Source of the DNA: Bacteroidota bacterium
GTDB lineage: Bacteria; Bacteroidota; Bacteroidia; Chitinophagales; Saprospiraceae
DNA: 63,892 bases
NCBI GenBank assembly: GCA_006226345.1
Contig: SBHD01000384.1
Coordinates: 1 to 63,892, forward strand
Direction of reading: 5' to 3'
This document shows, piece by piece, positions 21,201 to 30,639 of the stretch (positions are counted from its first letter, which is position 1; every line of letters begins with the position of its first letter). Below the pieces are notes generated by a model. The model did no database searches. It was not told the origin of the DNA and saw nothing but the letters and a program-made list of their open reading frames with translations. The translations under genes and the position numbers were made by a program.

Positions 21201-21414
21201 ATTTCTGGAATTACCGATCAGAGAACTCAGCGGGCATGGCCGTATCCGTTGGAAGGAATATTTCCTGGGTGTCTTCCCTGCACGGAGTAACCATTACGAA
21301 AACAGGTATTTTAATTTCGATTATCGCCAGGAACTCAGTGAATTTCGCATGTATAAGAAAACCCACCAGCAGTGGATGGAGCATGTGCTCCGGCAGACCA
21401 ACGATATTCCGTAA
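18274..21414 (+). CDS. TIR-like domain protein with large repetitive C-terminal region
   Basis: 1046 aa. N-terminal TIR-like pattern (VLHIFTAFNPADLD...LKFWNPSEVAEEDFRKQANNFLEKTQLFIACLSPHYLETPNNRWALEKAL). C-terminal degenerate internal repeats. Confidence 0.7.
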   Translation: MHPDRYLRLYPDNTLWDETPVPTTQDLPLMPKEVLHIFTAFNPADLDTANGLYQHLIQGLTGYELKFWNPSEVAEEDFRKQANNFLEKTQLFIACLSPHYLETPNNRWALEKALSEQKRRKDFQILVALAQAAFVPEQLTGFPLSPEPEQPIEGFSLSRDIQLRRVAQRARDLLLQIDRSSAGTPVIMQGKAYQMQFEDVRERLIVWSEQYDLAPLFLFLKRLLHPESTPDAVFQLEDAFAEWRQQAQRSKLTFDIFQKTVQAIRLDLQHLIGLLKEEQFNPNWTSIFAQTYYGLAPVEVPADPLSGIFLPMGEVHAPMSLNTPVDEQTGASLLSAQQQQEFKRNLLLAQDAMGIGNFSRAHALCEHVQTHIDPQSAQLYELLLLSYLKKETPDRIISEAIDGRPTKLNHVVVYAGRFSEYQRYSKCPSEAGTYNLKAVAEALSNALLRLYSSFNNDYILQTGRYGQEVPDNRTAISNCVQVAMEIYRTVHPYRGFLELAVNELCNGGKYDYIRQVEIIQDEFRFASHEDFGIESEIREIIGMLEAISPDDDDALMNRQLRENLFFNLKAKRHRLQVQLAEEKRRFLQFTDLRDAVVELIQAMLLGYKIYGDQDYPDEESLLRLAVEQLLPGLLLPRASGTPAQSIGDLRWFHLDASGNVSAHPDCAAYRFDPVAVVEKITKDHTGQAGWLQVRPNIKAEVFLQFVADTDAAYQAIGNELKWTDIRRPDETDARFQIIQCLQNWKKAYFADPDRGDRYIQQILQELVGNRLLLWIRFEPPRLTTIPESLGLGYLALREFKEMLGYSESIKPEQAYQFLAHNLFTRHIRPSFEKITLGDPAKRQEAISLLLQALHNFRDLHEAPEYLEFVYEEITREQKYQWLDITEDGSGISVLPDMTSSFDPVDILQQLARISPERFRLLEARRRIAHRRFSDLKHLYLQEISEFTSENRQIERRLAIDIIRKLKGLFLYYPDAEFLELPIRELSGHGRIRWKEYFLGVFPARSNHYENRYFNFDYRQELSEFRMYKKTHQQWMEHVLRQTNDIP

Positions 21415-21450
21415 ATCTTTAATTAGACCGCTACCGGGTAATTAGTTGGG

Positions 21451-23364
21451 TTATTTGAAGGACCAATGAAGACCCAGGTGCCAATTCCGGCCGGGCATTG
21501 GCCGGTATGCCAGGATCTGGTAGGCGGTGTTCCAACAATTCTCTACCCTTCCGGTAAGAAAAAGGGTGTGGCTACTCAGCCGGAGGCGGAATTGAGCCAA
21601 CAGATTCCCCGTGGAAAAGCCTGGGATCTCCCGTGAATTATCGGAAGTGGTAAATTGTTTCCCGGTGAACTGGTGCAGGTAGGAAGCGGAAAATCTGTCT
21701 TTCGACCAATGGACTGAGAAAGCTGCATTATGCATTGGGGTGTAAGGCAAGACTTTGAATAATGCTGTTGTATTACTGTCGTATACGGCGGTATTGGTAG
21801 TATGGCAATATTGGTAGTGCATCCGAAACTGCCATCGGTTTTTCAGGAAACGGAAACTTTTACGCAGTTGTAGCTCCACGCCCCTTGATCGCACCTCCCG
21901 CAGATTGCCGGGCCGGAACAGGCCATCGGTCCCGGGCTGCCAAAGGATCCAGTCGTCCAGCATCAGATAAAATCCGGTCAGTTCTGCCATCATCCCGTTC
22001 TTTTCCCACAGGATCCCCAGATCACTGCTGTATCCGGACTCTGGTTCAAGATCAGGATCACCCAGGTTTAGCCAAAACCGGTCATTGAACGTAGGCAGGT
22101 TATAATTCCTGGATAAGTGTGCCCGGATACCGAAAGGTTTGCCGGGATTCCACAATCCGCCGATCGTCCAGGTAAAAGGGAAGCCCTGGGCCTGGGCCCA
22201 TTCCTGCCGAAGCAATACATTTATATGGAAAGCAGGCCAGCGGTATCCAGCCGAGGCCCAACCGGCGATCCGGAACTGATTTGTCCAGCCTGTCGAATCC
22301 GAATACCCGTCCGCAACAGCCTGATTCAGGCGGGAAAGTAAACCCGTACGCAGGGTAAGGCTGCCGGAAGGATGAGTGGCAAATGAACTTTGAGCAATTA
22401 AGTTCCGGAAACGGCTGGTATCCCGATCTCCGGATAAAGCAAAGACCAGAGATTCATCCTGTAAGGCCAGGCGATGTTGCCAGGCATGAATGGAATCCGG
22501 CAAACTGTTCCAGCCAATAACCGCCCGAAAAGCCTGGTCCTGTTGCCAGGTATCCTCCGGGGCCGACGTCATAGCAGGGGGTATTTCCCGATAGGCCTGC
22601 TGATACCAAAAAGCCGACGACATCGAGTGTTGTTCATTTAGAATAAAGCGATTGAACTGCTGAATATCCATTCGGTGCAATGCATTATTCTGTTGTCGGA
22701 CCTTGGGTTGACCGAGCAGTGCCGTATTTTTAAAAGGAAAATCATTCTCGGCCTGCTGCCAGGCGGCCCGTATGTGCGACTGGAAACGCGTTTTGTCATA
22801 TCCCAGTCCGGCCTGAACAACAGTTTGTCCAAATCCACCCAATTCGCCACCGCCACTCCAGGACCAGCCGGCACCAGCCGGCGCTTCCTCCCGTACGAGC
22901 CGGATCTGCCCTCCAAGGATGCCATTGTTCTGGGCAGCACTTTGTCCACCATAACGGACCTCCACCTGATCCCCGGGCCAAAGCGGAACAAGAGCGATAT
23001 CCACTACGCCGTTCATCGGACTCTGCAGGTTAATCCCTTCCCAAAATATCGCCGTACGGGCCGGGCCCGCACCACGCGCTGAAACTGTACTGAGTCCGCC
23101 GGGAGCATTTATCCGTATGGCTACCGGCACTTCCCATTGCATGCGCTCCGACAGACTGATCACAGACTGCGCTGGCAGTGTATCAGCCCTCCAAACACTG
23201 TAACCAGTGCGTTCCCCTGGCAAATCTGTTATAGTCAGCAGAGGAAGTGATAACGTTGTGTCGGCGTCTGCCCGGCCTTGCGCATATGCGCCGGATACAG
23301 AAGCAGCCAGCAAAATGAAAATGCCGACACCCCGGATTTCCTGAAAACCAACTGAACGTAAAGG
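21451..23364 (-). CDS. TonB-dependent receptor (BtuB-like)
   Basis: Plug-domain features (MNGVVDIALVPLWPGDQVEVRYGGQSAAQNNGILGGQI), barrel strands, C-terminal aromatic strand. Start chosen at MPLRSVGFQ. Confidence 0.85.
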   Translation of the reverse strand, partial: PLRSVGFQEIRGVGIFILLAASVSGAYAQGRADADTTLSLPLLTITDLPGERTGYSVWRADTLPAQSVISLSERMQWEVPVAIRINAPGGLSTVSARGAGPARTAIFWEGINLQSPMNGVVDIALVPLWPGDQVEVRYGGQSAAQNNGILGGQIRLVREEAPAGAGWSWSGGGELGGFGQTVVQAGLGYDKTRFQSHIRAAWQQAENDFPFKNTALLGQPKVRQQNNALHRMDIQQFNRFILNEQHSMSSAFWYQQAYREIPPAMTSAPEDTWQQDQAFRAVIGWNSLPDSIHAWQHRLALQDESLVFALSGDRDTSRFRNLIAQSSFATHPSGSLTLRTGLLSRLNQAVADGYSDSTGWTNQFRIAGWASAGYRWPAFHINVLLRQEWAQAQGFPFTWTIGGLWNPGKPFGIRAHLSRNYNLPTFNDRFWLNLGDPDLEPESGYSSDLGILWEKNGMMAELTGFYLMLDDWILWQPGTDGLFRPGNLREVRSRGVELQLRKSFRFLKNRWQFRMHYQYCHTTNTAVYDSNTTALFKVLPYTPMHNAAFSVHWSKDRFSASYLHQFTGKQFTTSDNSREIPGFSTGNLLAQFRLRLSSHTLFLTGRVENCWNTAYQILAYRPMPGRNWHLGLHWSFK

Positions 23365-23386
23365 CATAGTTATACTGTACACAAAC

Positions 23387-23417
23387 AACTGCCCGGAGGG
23401 TTCACCTCCAGGCAGTT
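23387..23417. terminator. hairpin downstream of the peroxiredoxin-like gene
   Basis: AACTGCC...GGCAGTT arms with an internal GGAG/CTCC stem; no strong U-tract. Confidence 0.45.
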
Positions 23418-23472
23418 ATAGATTTAGATGCCAGATCGTAATTAGTTCCGGCACACTGGATGTAATGCGGCA

Positions 23473-24030
23473 TTACAAGTCACAAACTTCCACGATCTTC
23501 TCATAATCGGGGCGATCCCAGGCATGTTCGTGAATGAAGGTATGTTTTACCTCCCCTTTATGGAGGACAAAAACACCCGGCATCTGAAACCCGTCTCCGA
23601 TCTCTTCGCTGTGGTAGGCAAATCCGTGTCCTTCCACCACCCCAGCCTGAAAACCGCGGATCCAGTTCATCAGGCCAAAGAGTTGTGTAGGGGTTCCCTT
23701 GCCCAGCCCAAATGCCCGGTAAAAGCGTTTGTCTGGGTCGGAAATATGATCAACCGGTAACAGTTTGTATTTCTTAAAAAACTTCTCTGCCACGCTTCGA
23801 TCCGCTGCCATATGTACTAAAACGACCCGAACACCGGATGATTCCAGGCTTTTTCGCCGTTTGGCAATATCCGAAATTGCTTCCCGGCAAAAGGAGCAAC
23901 CGAAATGACGCAAAAAAACCAGCAACACGGGTGATGCATCTGAAATCTGCGCCAAGCTTTCTCCAGAGTTTTGGGTTACCATTTCACTCCACAGGGCGGG
24001 AGTTTCCATGACAGGGGACACTTCAGCCAT
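23473..24030 (-). CDS. peroxiredoxin-like (AhpC/TSA, SelL-related) protein
   Basis: LLVFLRHFGCSFCREAISDI CxxC motif in a thioredoxin-like context. Confidence 0.8.
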   Translation of the reverse strand: MAEVSPVMETPALWSEMVTQNSGESLAQISDASPVLLVFLRHFGCSFCREAISDIAKRRKSLESSGVRVVLVHMAADRSVAEKFFKKYKLLPVDHISDPDKRFYRAFGLGKGTPTQLFGLMNWIRGFQAGVVEGHGFAYHSEEIGDGFQMPGVFVLHKGEVKHTFIHEHAWDRPDYEKIVEVCDL

Positions 24031-24036
24031 AGGCAA

Positions 24037-24972
24037 TTATACTAGCTTCATCTTGTTAAACACATCCATCACTTCTGTTACTGCGCTGGCAGATTGGTGA
24101 AGAAGTGCCATTTCATCTTTACGAAGACGCAATTTAATAATTTTCTGAATGCCCTTCTTACCAAGTTGGACCGGAGCACCCACAAAAATATCCTTTAGCT
24201 TATACTGGCCGTTTAAGCGAACACAGCACGGATAAATCCGGTTTTCATTTTTCAGTATGGAAATGGCCATTTGTGCGGCAGCAGCACCAGGAGCATACCA
24301 GGCAGAAGTTCCCATAAGGTTTACCAGTTCTCCGCCTCCAACTTTTGTACGCTGGATGATAGCCTCCAGGGCATCTTTTTTTACCAGTTCTGTAACCGGA
24401 ATCCCGCTTACAGTAGTGTAGCGCGGCAACGGTACCATGGTATCACCGTGTCCCCCCATCAGGATTGCCTGAATGTCTTTTGGAGAACAGCCAATCTCCT
24501 CTGCGAGGAAGGCCCGGTAACGTGCCGTATCCAGTACTCCGGCCATACCGAAGACCCGCTTGTCACTCAGGCCTGAGGCTTTCCAGCAGGCATAGGTCAT
24601 CACGTCCAGGGGATTGGAAACTACAATGATGATCGGATTGCGGGAGTACTTCAGAATATTTTCCGTAACCGATACCACGATTTTTGCATTCGTGCTGATC
24701 AGGTCGTCGCGGCTCATGCCCGGTTTGCGCGGTATACCAGCAGTAATGATAACGATATCGGAATTGGCTGTCAGTGCGTAATCATCACCGCCAATTACAC
24801 GGGTAGAATAACCGTCTACCGGCGCCTGCTGCCAGGTATCCAGCGCTTTACCTTTAGCCATGTTACCCTGAATATCGATCAACACGACCTCATTACAAAT
24901 ATCCTCGTGGGCTAATACATTAGCGCAGGTAGCACCTACGTTACCCGCACCTACAATGGTCACTTTACTCAT
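24037..24972 (-). CDS. mdh: malate dehydrogenase
   Basis: KVTIVGAGNVGATCANVLA, ITAGIPRKPGMSRDDL, VVSNPLDVMTY, GGHGDTMVPLPRY. Confidence 0.96.
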   Translation of the reverse strand: MSKVTIVGAGNVGATCANVLAHEDICNEVVLIDIQGNMAKGKALDTWQQAPVDGYSTRVIGGDDYALTANSDIVIITAGIPRKPGMSRDDLISTNAKIVVSVTENILKYSRNPIIIVVSNPLDVMTYACWKASGLSDKRVFGMAGVLDTARYRAFLAEEIGCSPKDIQAILMGGHGDTMVPLPRYTTVSGIPVTELVKKDALEAIIQRTKVGGGELVNLMGTSAWYAPGAAAAQMAISILKNENRIYPCCVRLNGQYKLKDIFVGAPVQLGKKGIQKIIKLRLRKDEMALLHQSASAVTEVMDVFNKMKLV

Positions 24973-25090
24973 CTGTTTAGGTAATTTGAATATATGAAAA
25001 GATATGGTTGCCGACGCTGCTTCCGGCTTGCTCCGGAGGCGTGCCATCCACTGGTACTGCGTCCGAAACCAACCCCGGTCGACTGACGCG

Positions 25091-25098
25091 CAAAAGTA
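25091..25098 (-). promoter_or_regulatory. -7 box TACTTTTG (minus strand) upstream of mdh
   Basis: CAAAAGTA on the plus strand. Confidence 0.4.
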
Positions 25099-25174
25099 GG
25101 TAAAATATCCGCGAAATGCGGGTGAGGGGGAGTGTAATTCCGGTAATATTTACAGGTTTTTACCAGATGCCCAT

Positions 25175-26110
25175 CTAAAAAAGTTCCGGGATGCGAATTG
25201 TATCTTCCGTCGCAGAATAACCAGAGAAATTTCCATAGCCTCCTTCGATATTGTTGTACAGGGCATCCGGGTCATTTAACGGGATATTATTGCCCTGCCG
25301 GGCCAGTGACAGGTGGTACCGGTAAAAGTCCTCCGACAAGGTGCGCCACTCCACAAACACCCGACGCGGGCGTTCATACGCCGGATCAAATGGGATCAGG
25401 ACGTCTACGGAGAGCTGCTGCGAATCGTCCTGCCAGAAGTTCTCATTGATCAACACCACATTTTCCGGGGTATCGTAAACCAGGGCCAGGGTCCGGCCGT
25501 CTGCGAGGAATTTGGAAGACGCTTCATAGTATTCATCCGGCACCGGTTCTCCATTGATCAGTTCAAAAATCTCGATCTCATGTTTCAGCCCAAATGCAAA
25601 ATAGCGCTTATCGGCAGGCAGGTCTGCCACCGAAATGACCAGCGGCAACTGGAGCGCCAGTTTGCCATTCTCCAGATCAAGTATCCGGATACCGGCTGTA
25701 TCAATCTGCGATGGACTTAGAAACTTCGGTTGCGGCGCATAACTTTCAGACTGGGCCGGATCATAGCCTCCAATCTGGACGGTAACCGCATATTGGGTTT
25801 CCGCCTCTACCGTATCCCGGCTTTGCCAGAAAATACGCCCGCCGTCATCTGTGACGCGGAACAATTTATCCAGGAACTTTCCGCCTACTGCGATGGACAC
25901 ATTGGCTTCAAACGGGATCACGGGGTCACCGGCATCGGTCAGCGTCTGACTCAGGGATACCTCGACCTGTATCGGTTGACCAATAGTGAAGTGGCTGAGG
26001 GCAACAATCCGGGTAGGCAAATCCGGCAGGTTGATGTTCGCCTCCCGCACGCAGGCCAACGCACATACTAATATAGCAAGAACAAGGAGTATACAACGTC
26101 TGCAATTCAT
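25175..26110 (-). CDS. DUF4249-like lipoprotein
   Basis: Lipobox-like N-terminus (LVCALACVREANINLP), beta-rich, downstream of a TonB receptor as typical for this family. Confidence 0.75.
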   Translation of the reverse strand: MNCRRCILLVLAILVCALACVREANINLPDLPTRIVALSHFTIGQPIQVEVSLSQTLTDAGDPVIPFEANVSIAVGGKFLDKLFRVTDDGGRIFWQSRDTVEAETQYAVTVQIGGYDPAQSESYAPQPKFLSPSQIDTAGIRILDLENGKLALQLPLVISVADLPADKRYFAFGLKHEIEIFELINGEPVPDEYYEASSKFLADGRTLALVYDTPENVVLINENFWQDDSQQLSVDVLIPFDPAYERPRRVFVEWRTLSEDFYRYHLSLARQGNNIPLNDPDALYNNIEGGYGNFSGYSATEDTIRIPELF

Positions 26111-26213
26111 GGAATACCGTATTGGGATTCTCAGGTTTGATTAAAAAGAACACTATTCTGGACTTACAAGTAATGTTGTGCTTCCGGGTACCTCCTTAGT
26201 TAAAATATCAACA

Positions 26214-28889
26214 CTAGAATTTCAACTCATATCGGAAAGAAGGCAATAGTGGCAACAACGTATACTGTATCGCTTTTGCATTGGATCCACTGCCACTATC
26301 TACATATAAAAAAAATGGATTCGCCCGGTTATAAGCGTTATAAACACCCAGGTGGATCGCATGTTTCCAGTTCCCGCCGCCAAAATAAGCATTCAACGCG
26401 GCATCCAAACGATGATATGCTGGTAACCGGTACCCGTTCACTTCTGTGTATACATATACATTCCGCTCTGTATCGCCATTGGGGGTATGGTGTTGAAACT
26501 TGACGCCGGAAAGGGTAATGGGGTTGCCTGTCGCAAAAGCCCAGATCAATTCTGCATTCAGCCAACTGGCGATCCGCTGCTGCACTGAAATCTTCAGATC
26601 ATGCCTTCGATCAAACCGGAATGGAAATGGTTTCCCGGTATTAAGATCAGGAAATTGCCGCTGGGCATCCGACCAGGTGTAGGATAGCGTTGCAGTATTG
26701 GTCCGTGTCCGTTTTTGCAAGGTCATTTCCAGGCCATATGTCCTGCCTTTGCCACTCAGTATTCTGTCTTCCCACCCGCTGGCATCTTCCGCACCTCCGG
26801 TAAACAAGGCTGTATTGGAAGACAGGAACGTCAGCACCCGGTCCAGCCGTTTGTAGTAGCCTTCCAGTTGAAAATGCCATCCATTTCGAAGAAGTGCAAG
26901 TCCCGTAGATACCTGCCAGGCCTTTTCAGGCGGCACCTTCAACGTGGTAGGCACCCATAATTCAAATGGCAAACTGATATTGAAAGAGCCTATTTGATGC
27001 AGGTATTGCGCATTGCGGTGATACCCCCACCAAAACCGCCATCCCTTCTTGCCGCTGCGTTGCAGCCGGATACGTGGCTGTAACGCACTGAAGCGGCTGT
27101 TCCGGATCTGAAAGGATGAAAAATTGAGGCCACTTTCCAACCTCCAGTGTTTCCAGAGTTTCCATTCCGAATCCACATACATCTCAGCCTCGTCGGCCCC
27201 CAGCCGCTCATCGTTGAGCAGGGCAAGCGACAAGGAGTCGATCGTAATGGGGGATTGCCCGGGAACCAGAAAGTTGACCGACAGAGCACCCGGCTGAAAA
27301 GAGTGCAATGTATATGCAATGCCCCAGCGTAAGGTAAGCCAGTTCTTGGGGAAATAACTGAAATCCGTTTTCCCCGACCAGTCCTGGATCAGGGTTTGGT
27401 AGATCTGCCCATAGTTGGCCAGCAGGCTTTCTTTTCCCGAGGCAGACAAAAAGGTGGATAGCAGGGTCAGGCGGCTCTGATAATAAAACCTGCTGAACCG
27501 GAGGGTCGTATTGGTAAAGAGGTTTTTCCGGAGCAGGTGATTCCAGCGCAAGGCTGCAATCGCATTGCCCCAATCCGAAGTTAGCCCATATTGATCAGTA
27601 TACAACCCTTCCGGATCGTCAAAGCGTTGTTCAAACTGGTTTCGGAAAACGTCCCCGCCTTGATAATAGCTAAAATACAAGCGGTTTTTAGGCGAAAAAA
27701 TATAATTCAGTTTCAGGTTTACATCATAAAACCGGTAGGTCACCTGGTCCCCGGAGAAGGTCAGCAGGTTTTCCCGTTTGCTGAATAAGTCGATCCACGG
27801 GCCAAAATACGTAGTACGGCCACTAAGTAAAAAAGAGCTGGTATCCCGCTTGATCGGTCCTTCCAATGTTGCTGAAGAGGCAAAAAGACCGACGGACAGA
27901 CTGGAATGGTTTTCCCGGAAATTACCATCACGGGTACGAACATCCAGCACCGAGGAGGCTCTGCCGCCATACCGGGCCGGAAAGTCCCCTTTCCATAAGC
28001 GGGCATTTTTTATGGTGGCTGGATTGAATACAGAAAACAGGCCCAATGCATGATTGGGGTTGTAGACCGGCACATCATCCAGAAGGATCAGGTTTTGATC
28101 GGCATTGCCACCCCGCACGTGCAGGCCCCCCAACCCGTCCACGCCTGTCTGCACTCCTGGTTGCAGCGCTGCGAGCCGGATCAGATCTGCTTCTCCACCG
28201 GGCATCGGAATGCCTTCCAAGAGCGCTGCCGGCAGATTCTGGCGGTTTTCTTCACTACTCACCAGGCTTTCCGAAAGCGGCAAGGCTGTGATCACTACCT
28301 CCGGCAATGCCGTATTCGCTTTGAGCCGGAAGGTGAGGAGCTGTACTTGATCCATATTGATCTGCCGCACTTCCTGCTGATACCCGATATAGTGCACCGC
28401 CACCTGGTACGTACCTTCGTCCAGTGGAATGCTGTAAAAACCAAATTCATTGGTGATCGTACCCTTCGTGGAAGTCGAGATGATCCGGACGCTTGCCCCG
28501 ATCAATCGTTCACCTGTTTCAGCATCCTGTACATACCCGCTCAGGGTAAACCGGCGGGCCTTGCGGTAAAAAACCACCTGGCCTGCCACCCATTTGTAGC
28601 TCGCCTGCGAACAGGATGCGATCTGTTCCAATACAGTTGAAAAAGGCTGCTGCCGGGCGGCAATAGTTATGGAAGGGCAGTCCTGGAAAAACCGGTCATT
28701 AAAAACAATGTTGATCCCGGTTTCCCTGCTCAGTTGCACCAGGGCATCGGCAGGCAGACAGTTCTGGCACACGAAATCGATTGGCTGTTGAACCGGATTT
28801 TGAGCAACCAGCAGACAAACAGCTCCCGGAAAGAAAAAAGTAAAAATTAAAAAAATGCGAATCGCCATGCCAATTGTCGGTATGGGCAC
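26214..28889 (-). CDS. TonB-dependent receptor with STN (secretin/TonB short N-terminal) and carboxypeptidase-like domains
   Basis: STN-like N-terminus, CNA-like domain (FTLSGYVQDAETGERLIGASVRIIST), plug GGLHVRGGNADQNLILLDDVPVYNPNH. Confidence 0.92.
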   Translation of the reverse strand: MPIPTIGMAIRIFLIFTFFFPGAVCLLVAQNPVQQPIDFVCQNCLPADALVQLSRETGINIVFNDRFFQDCPSITIAARQQPFSTVLEQIASCSQASYKWVAGQVVFYRKARRFTLSGYVQDAETGERLIGASVRIISTSTKGTITNEFGFYSIPLDEGTYQVAVHYIGYQQEVRQINMDQVQLLTFRLKANTALPEVVITALPLSESLVSSEENRQNLPAALLEGIPMPGGEADLIRLAALQPGVQTGVDGLGGLHVRGGNADQNLILLDDVPVYNPNHALGLFSVFNPATIKNARLWKGDFPARYGGRASSVLDVRTRDGNFRENHSSLSVGLFASSATLEGPIKRDTSSFLLSGRTTYFGPWIDLFSKRENLLTFSGDQVTYRFYDVNLKLNYIFSPKNRLYFSYYQGGDVFRNQFEQRFDDPEGLYTDQYGLTSDWGNAIAALRWNHLLRKNLFTNTTLRFSRFYYQSRLTLLSTFLSASGKESLLANYGQIYQTLIQDWSGKTDFSYFPKNWLTLRWGIAYTLHSFQPGALSVNFLVPGQSPITIDSLSLALLNDERLGADEAEMYVDSEWKLWKHWRLESGLNFSSFQIRNSRFSALQPRIRLQRSGKKGWRFWWGYHRNAQYLHQIGSFNISLPFELWVPTTLKVPPEKAWQVSTGLALLRNGWHFQLEGYYKRLDRVLTFLSSNTALFTGGAEDASGWEDRILSGKGRTYGLEMTLQKRTRTNTATLSYTWSDAQRQFPDLNTGKPFPFRFDRRHDLKISVQQRIASWLNAELIWAFATGNPITLSGVKFQHHTPNGDTERNVYVYTEVNGYRLPAYHRLDAALNAYFGGGNWKHAIHLGVYNAYNRANPFFLYVDSGSGSNAKAIQYTLLPLLPSFRYELKF

Positions 28890-28938
28890 AAGTTAAGGCG
28901 ATCGCTCCGAAATGTATACCAAAATCAAGCCCTGTCGA

Positions 28939-29943
28939 TTACTGGCAAATCCCGCCAGCCAGAACATAACTTTCAGCCCCTTTCCGGGTTACCTCGAACT
29001 GATAGGTCAGGGACAGTCCCTCCAACACCTCCCCTATCGATTGATTCGTTAATGGTGCCGTATGCAGGCAATTGCGCATGGCCGGGTTTGGCATTTCAAT
29101 GGAAACATGATAAAAATGCTCCAGATCGCGGAGTACCTCATGTAGCGGGGTACGCACAAACTCCAGACCTCCGGTTTGCCAGGACAAATCATTGAACGTA
29201 GAGACATTTGACAACCGGATCTGGGCGCTTTCCTGATCCCAAACTGCTTTCTGTGCTGCTTTCAGCACCACTCCTTCATGCGATACATTTGGGGAAAACC
29301 GCACACTGCCATCCCGAACCAGTACCGTCGTCGTTGGTTCTCCCGGTACCGCCCGGACACCAAACCGGGTACCCAATACTTTTATTTCTGCGCCATTCCC
29401 TGCTTCAATAACAAACGGTTGATCAGGACGATGACTGACCTCAAAATAGGCTTCTCCGGTCAGGAAGACACGGCGTTCACGCGTATCGAACGGGATTACA
29501 TATTCCAAGGAAGCTTGTTTCCGGAGCCATACCCGCGAACCATCAGGCAGGTTAATGGTCCTGCTGTCCAGATTGCCCGCCAATTCCAAAACCGGCTTTC
29601 CGGTCGAGGACACCAAGTGCTGATACCCCCAAAAGGCAGCCAGCAAGAAAATAAGAGCTGCTGCAATCCGCAAGATCCGGGAGCCCAGTGGAATAACCCT
29701 GGCAGGTTGCTTTTCTGTGGCCCTGATCCGCATGCGAAGTTGTTGATAGGCTGTATCCAGATCGGGATCAAAGGTCCGTGAATTGGGTTGGGTACTATTA
29801 TCCCAGACTAATTGAAACTGCTTGGCCAACTCAGCATTTTCAGCAGAGCGGTTGATCCAGACGTCCAGATCTGCGTTCTCCCGGGCTGTAATTTCCCCGT
29901 TAAAACGCTTTTGAAGCAGTACGATAAAGTCGATCTCTTGCAT
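28939..29943 (-). CDS. FecR-family anti-sigma factor
   Basis: GSRVWLRKQASLEYVIPFDTRERRVFLTGEAYFEVSHRPDQPFVIEAG. Confidence 0.94.
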   Translation of the reverse strand: MQEIDFIVLLQKRFNGEITARENADLDVWINRSAENAELAKQFQLVWDNSTQPNSRTFDPDLDTAYQQLRMRIRATEKQPARVIPLGSRILRIAAALIFLLAAFWGYQHLVSSTGKPVLELAGNLDSRTINLPDGSRVWLRKQASLEYVIPFDTRERRVFLTGEAYFEVSHRPDQPFVIEAGNGAEIKVLGTRFGVRAVPGEPTTTVLVRDGSVRFSPNVSHEGVVLKAAQKAVWDQESAQIRLSNVSTFNDLSWQTGGLEFVRTPLHEVLRDLEHFYHVSIEMPNPAMRNCLHTAPLTNQSIGEVLEGLSLTYQFEVTRKGAESYVLAGGICQ

Positions 29944-30033
29944 ATTTTCCAGTTTTCAGGTTTTTTGGCAGATCTTAAGGGACTGGTTTTAATTGAGTAT
30001 TTACATCAAAGACAATCACATCCGGCCCAACCC

Positions 30034-30639
30034 CTACCCGTACCACCACCATTTTAGTGCTAAAATGACAACCGACGACAATTTGGAATATTTATGCAGC
30101 GCTGCCCGTAGCAGTCGCATGGCCTTGGTAATCTGGTTTTCAATAGTTTTTGTTGAAATACCCAGCTGCTCGGCGATTTCTTTGTGCGACAATTGTTCGA
30201 AACGGCTAAGTGAGAATACCAGCCGACATTTTTCCGGTAACTCTTCAATGGCCTGCCGGAGGGCATCCTCCAGGCCTTCCTGGCGAGCCTGCTGCTGGAT
30301 TTCATCTGAAGAAAGGTCGGCAGTATCCTTCCAACTGTCCGTTTCCTCCAGCACCGTTCGCCGGTTTACCTTGATATAATTCAGGGCACGGTTGATCGCT
30401 GCACGACGAAGGTAGGCGCGCAGTGAAGTATGAATTTCGATGGTACTTCGCTTGCGCCATAATTCAACGAATACCTCCTGGACCAGATCCTGGCAGGTAT
30501 CTTCATCCTGGATATAAGGAAAGACATCACCCAACAACTGTGCATAATACCGGTCAAAAATGGTCCGCAGCGCAGACTCATCGCCGCCACGCAGGCGGTC
30601 CAGGTGCTCCTGATCTGATATCTCCGACTGAAATGCCAT
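30034..30639 (-). CDS. ECF RNA polymerase sigma-70 factor
   Basis: Regions 2 and 4: QDLVQEVFVELW, LSRFEQLSHKEIAEQLGISTKTIENQI. Confidence 0.93.
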   Translation of the reverse strand: MAFQSEISDQEHLDRLRGGDESALRTIFDRYYAQLLGDVFPYIQDEDTCQDLVQEVFVELWRKRSTIEIHTSLRAYLRRAAINRALNYIKVNRRTVLEETDSWKDTADLSSDEIQQQARQEGLEDALRQAIEELPEKCRLVFSLSRFEQLSHKEIAEQLGISTKTIENQITKAMRLLRAALHKYSKLSSVVILALKWWWYG

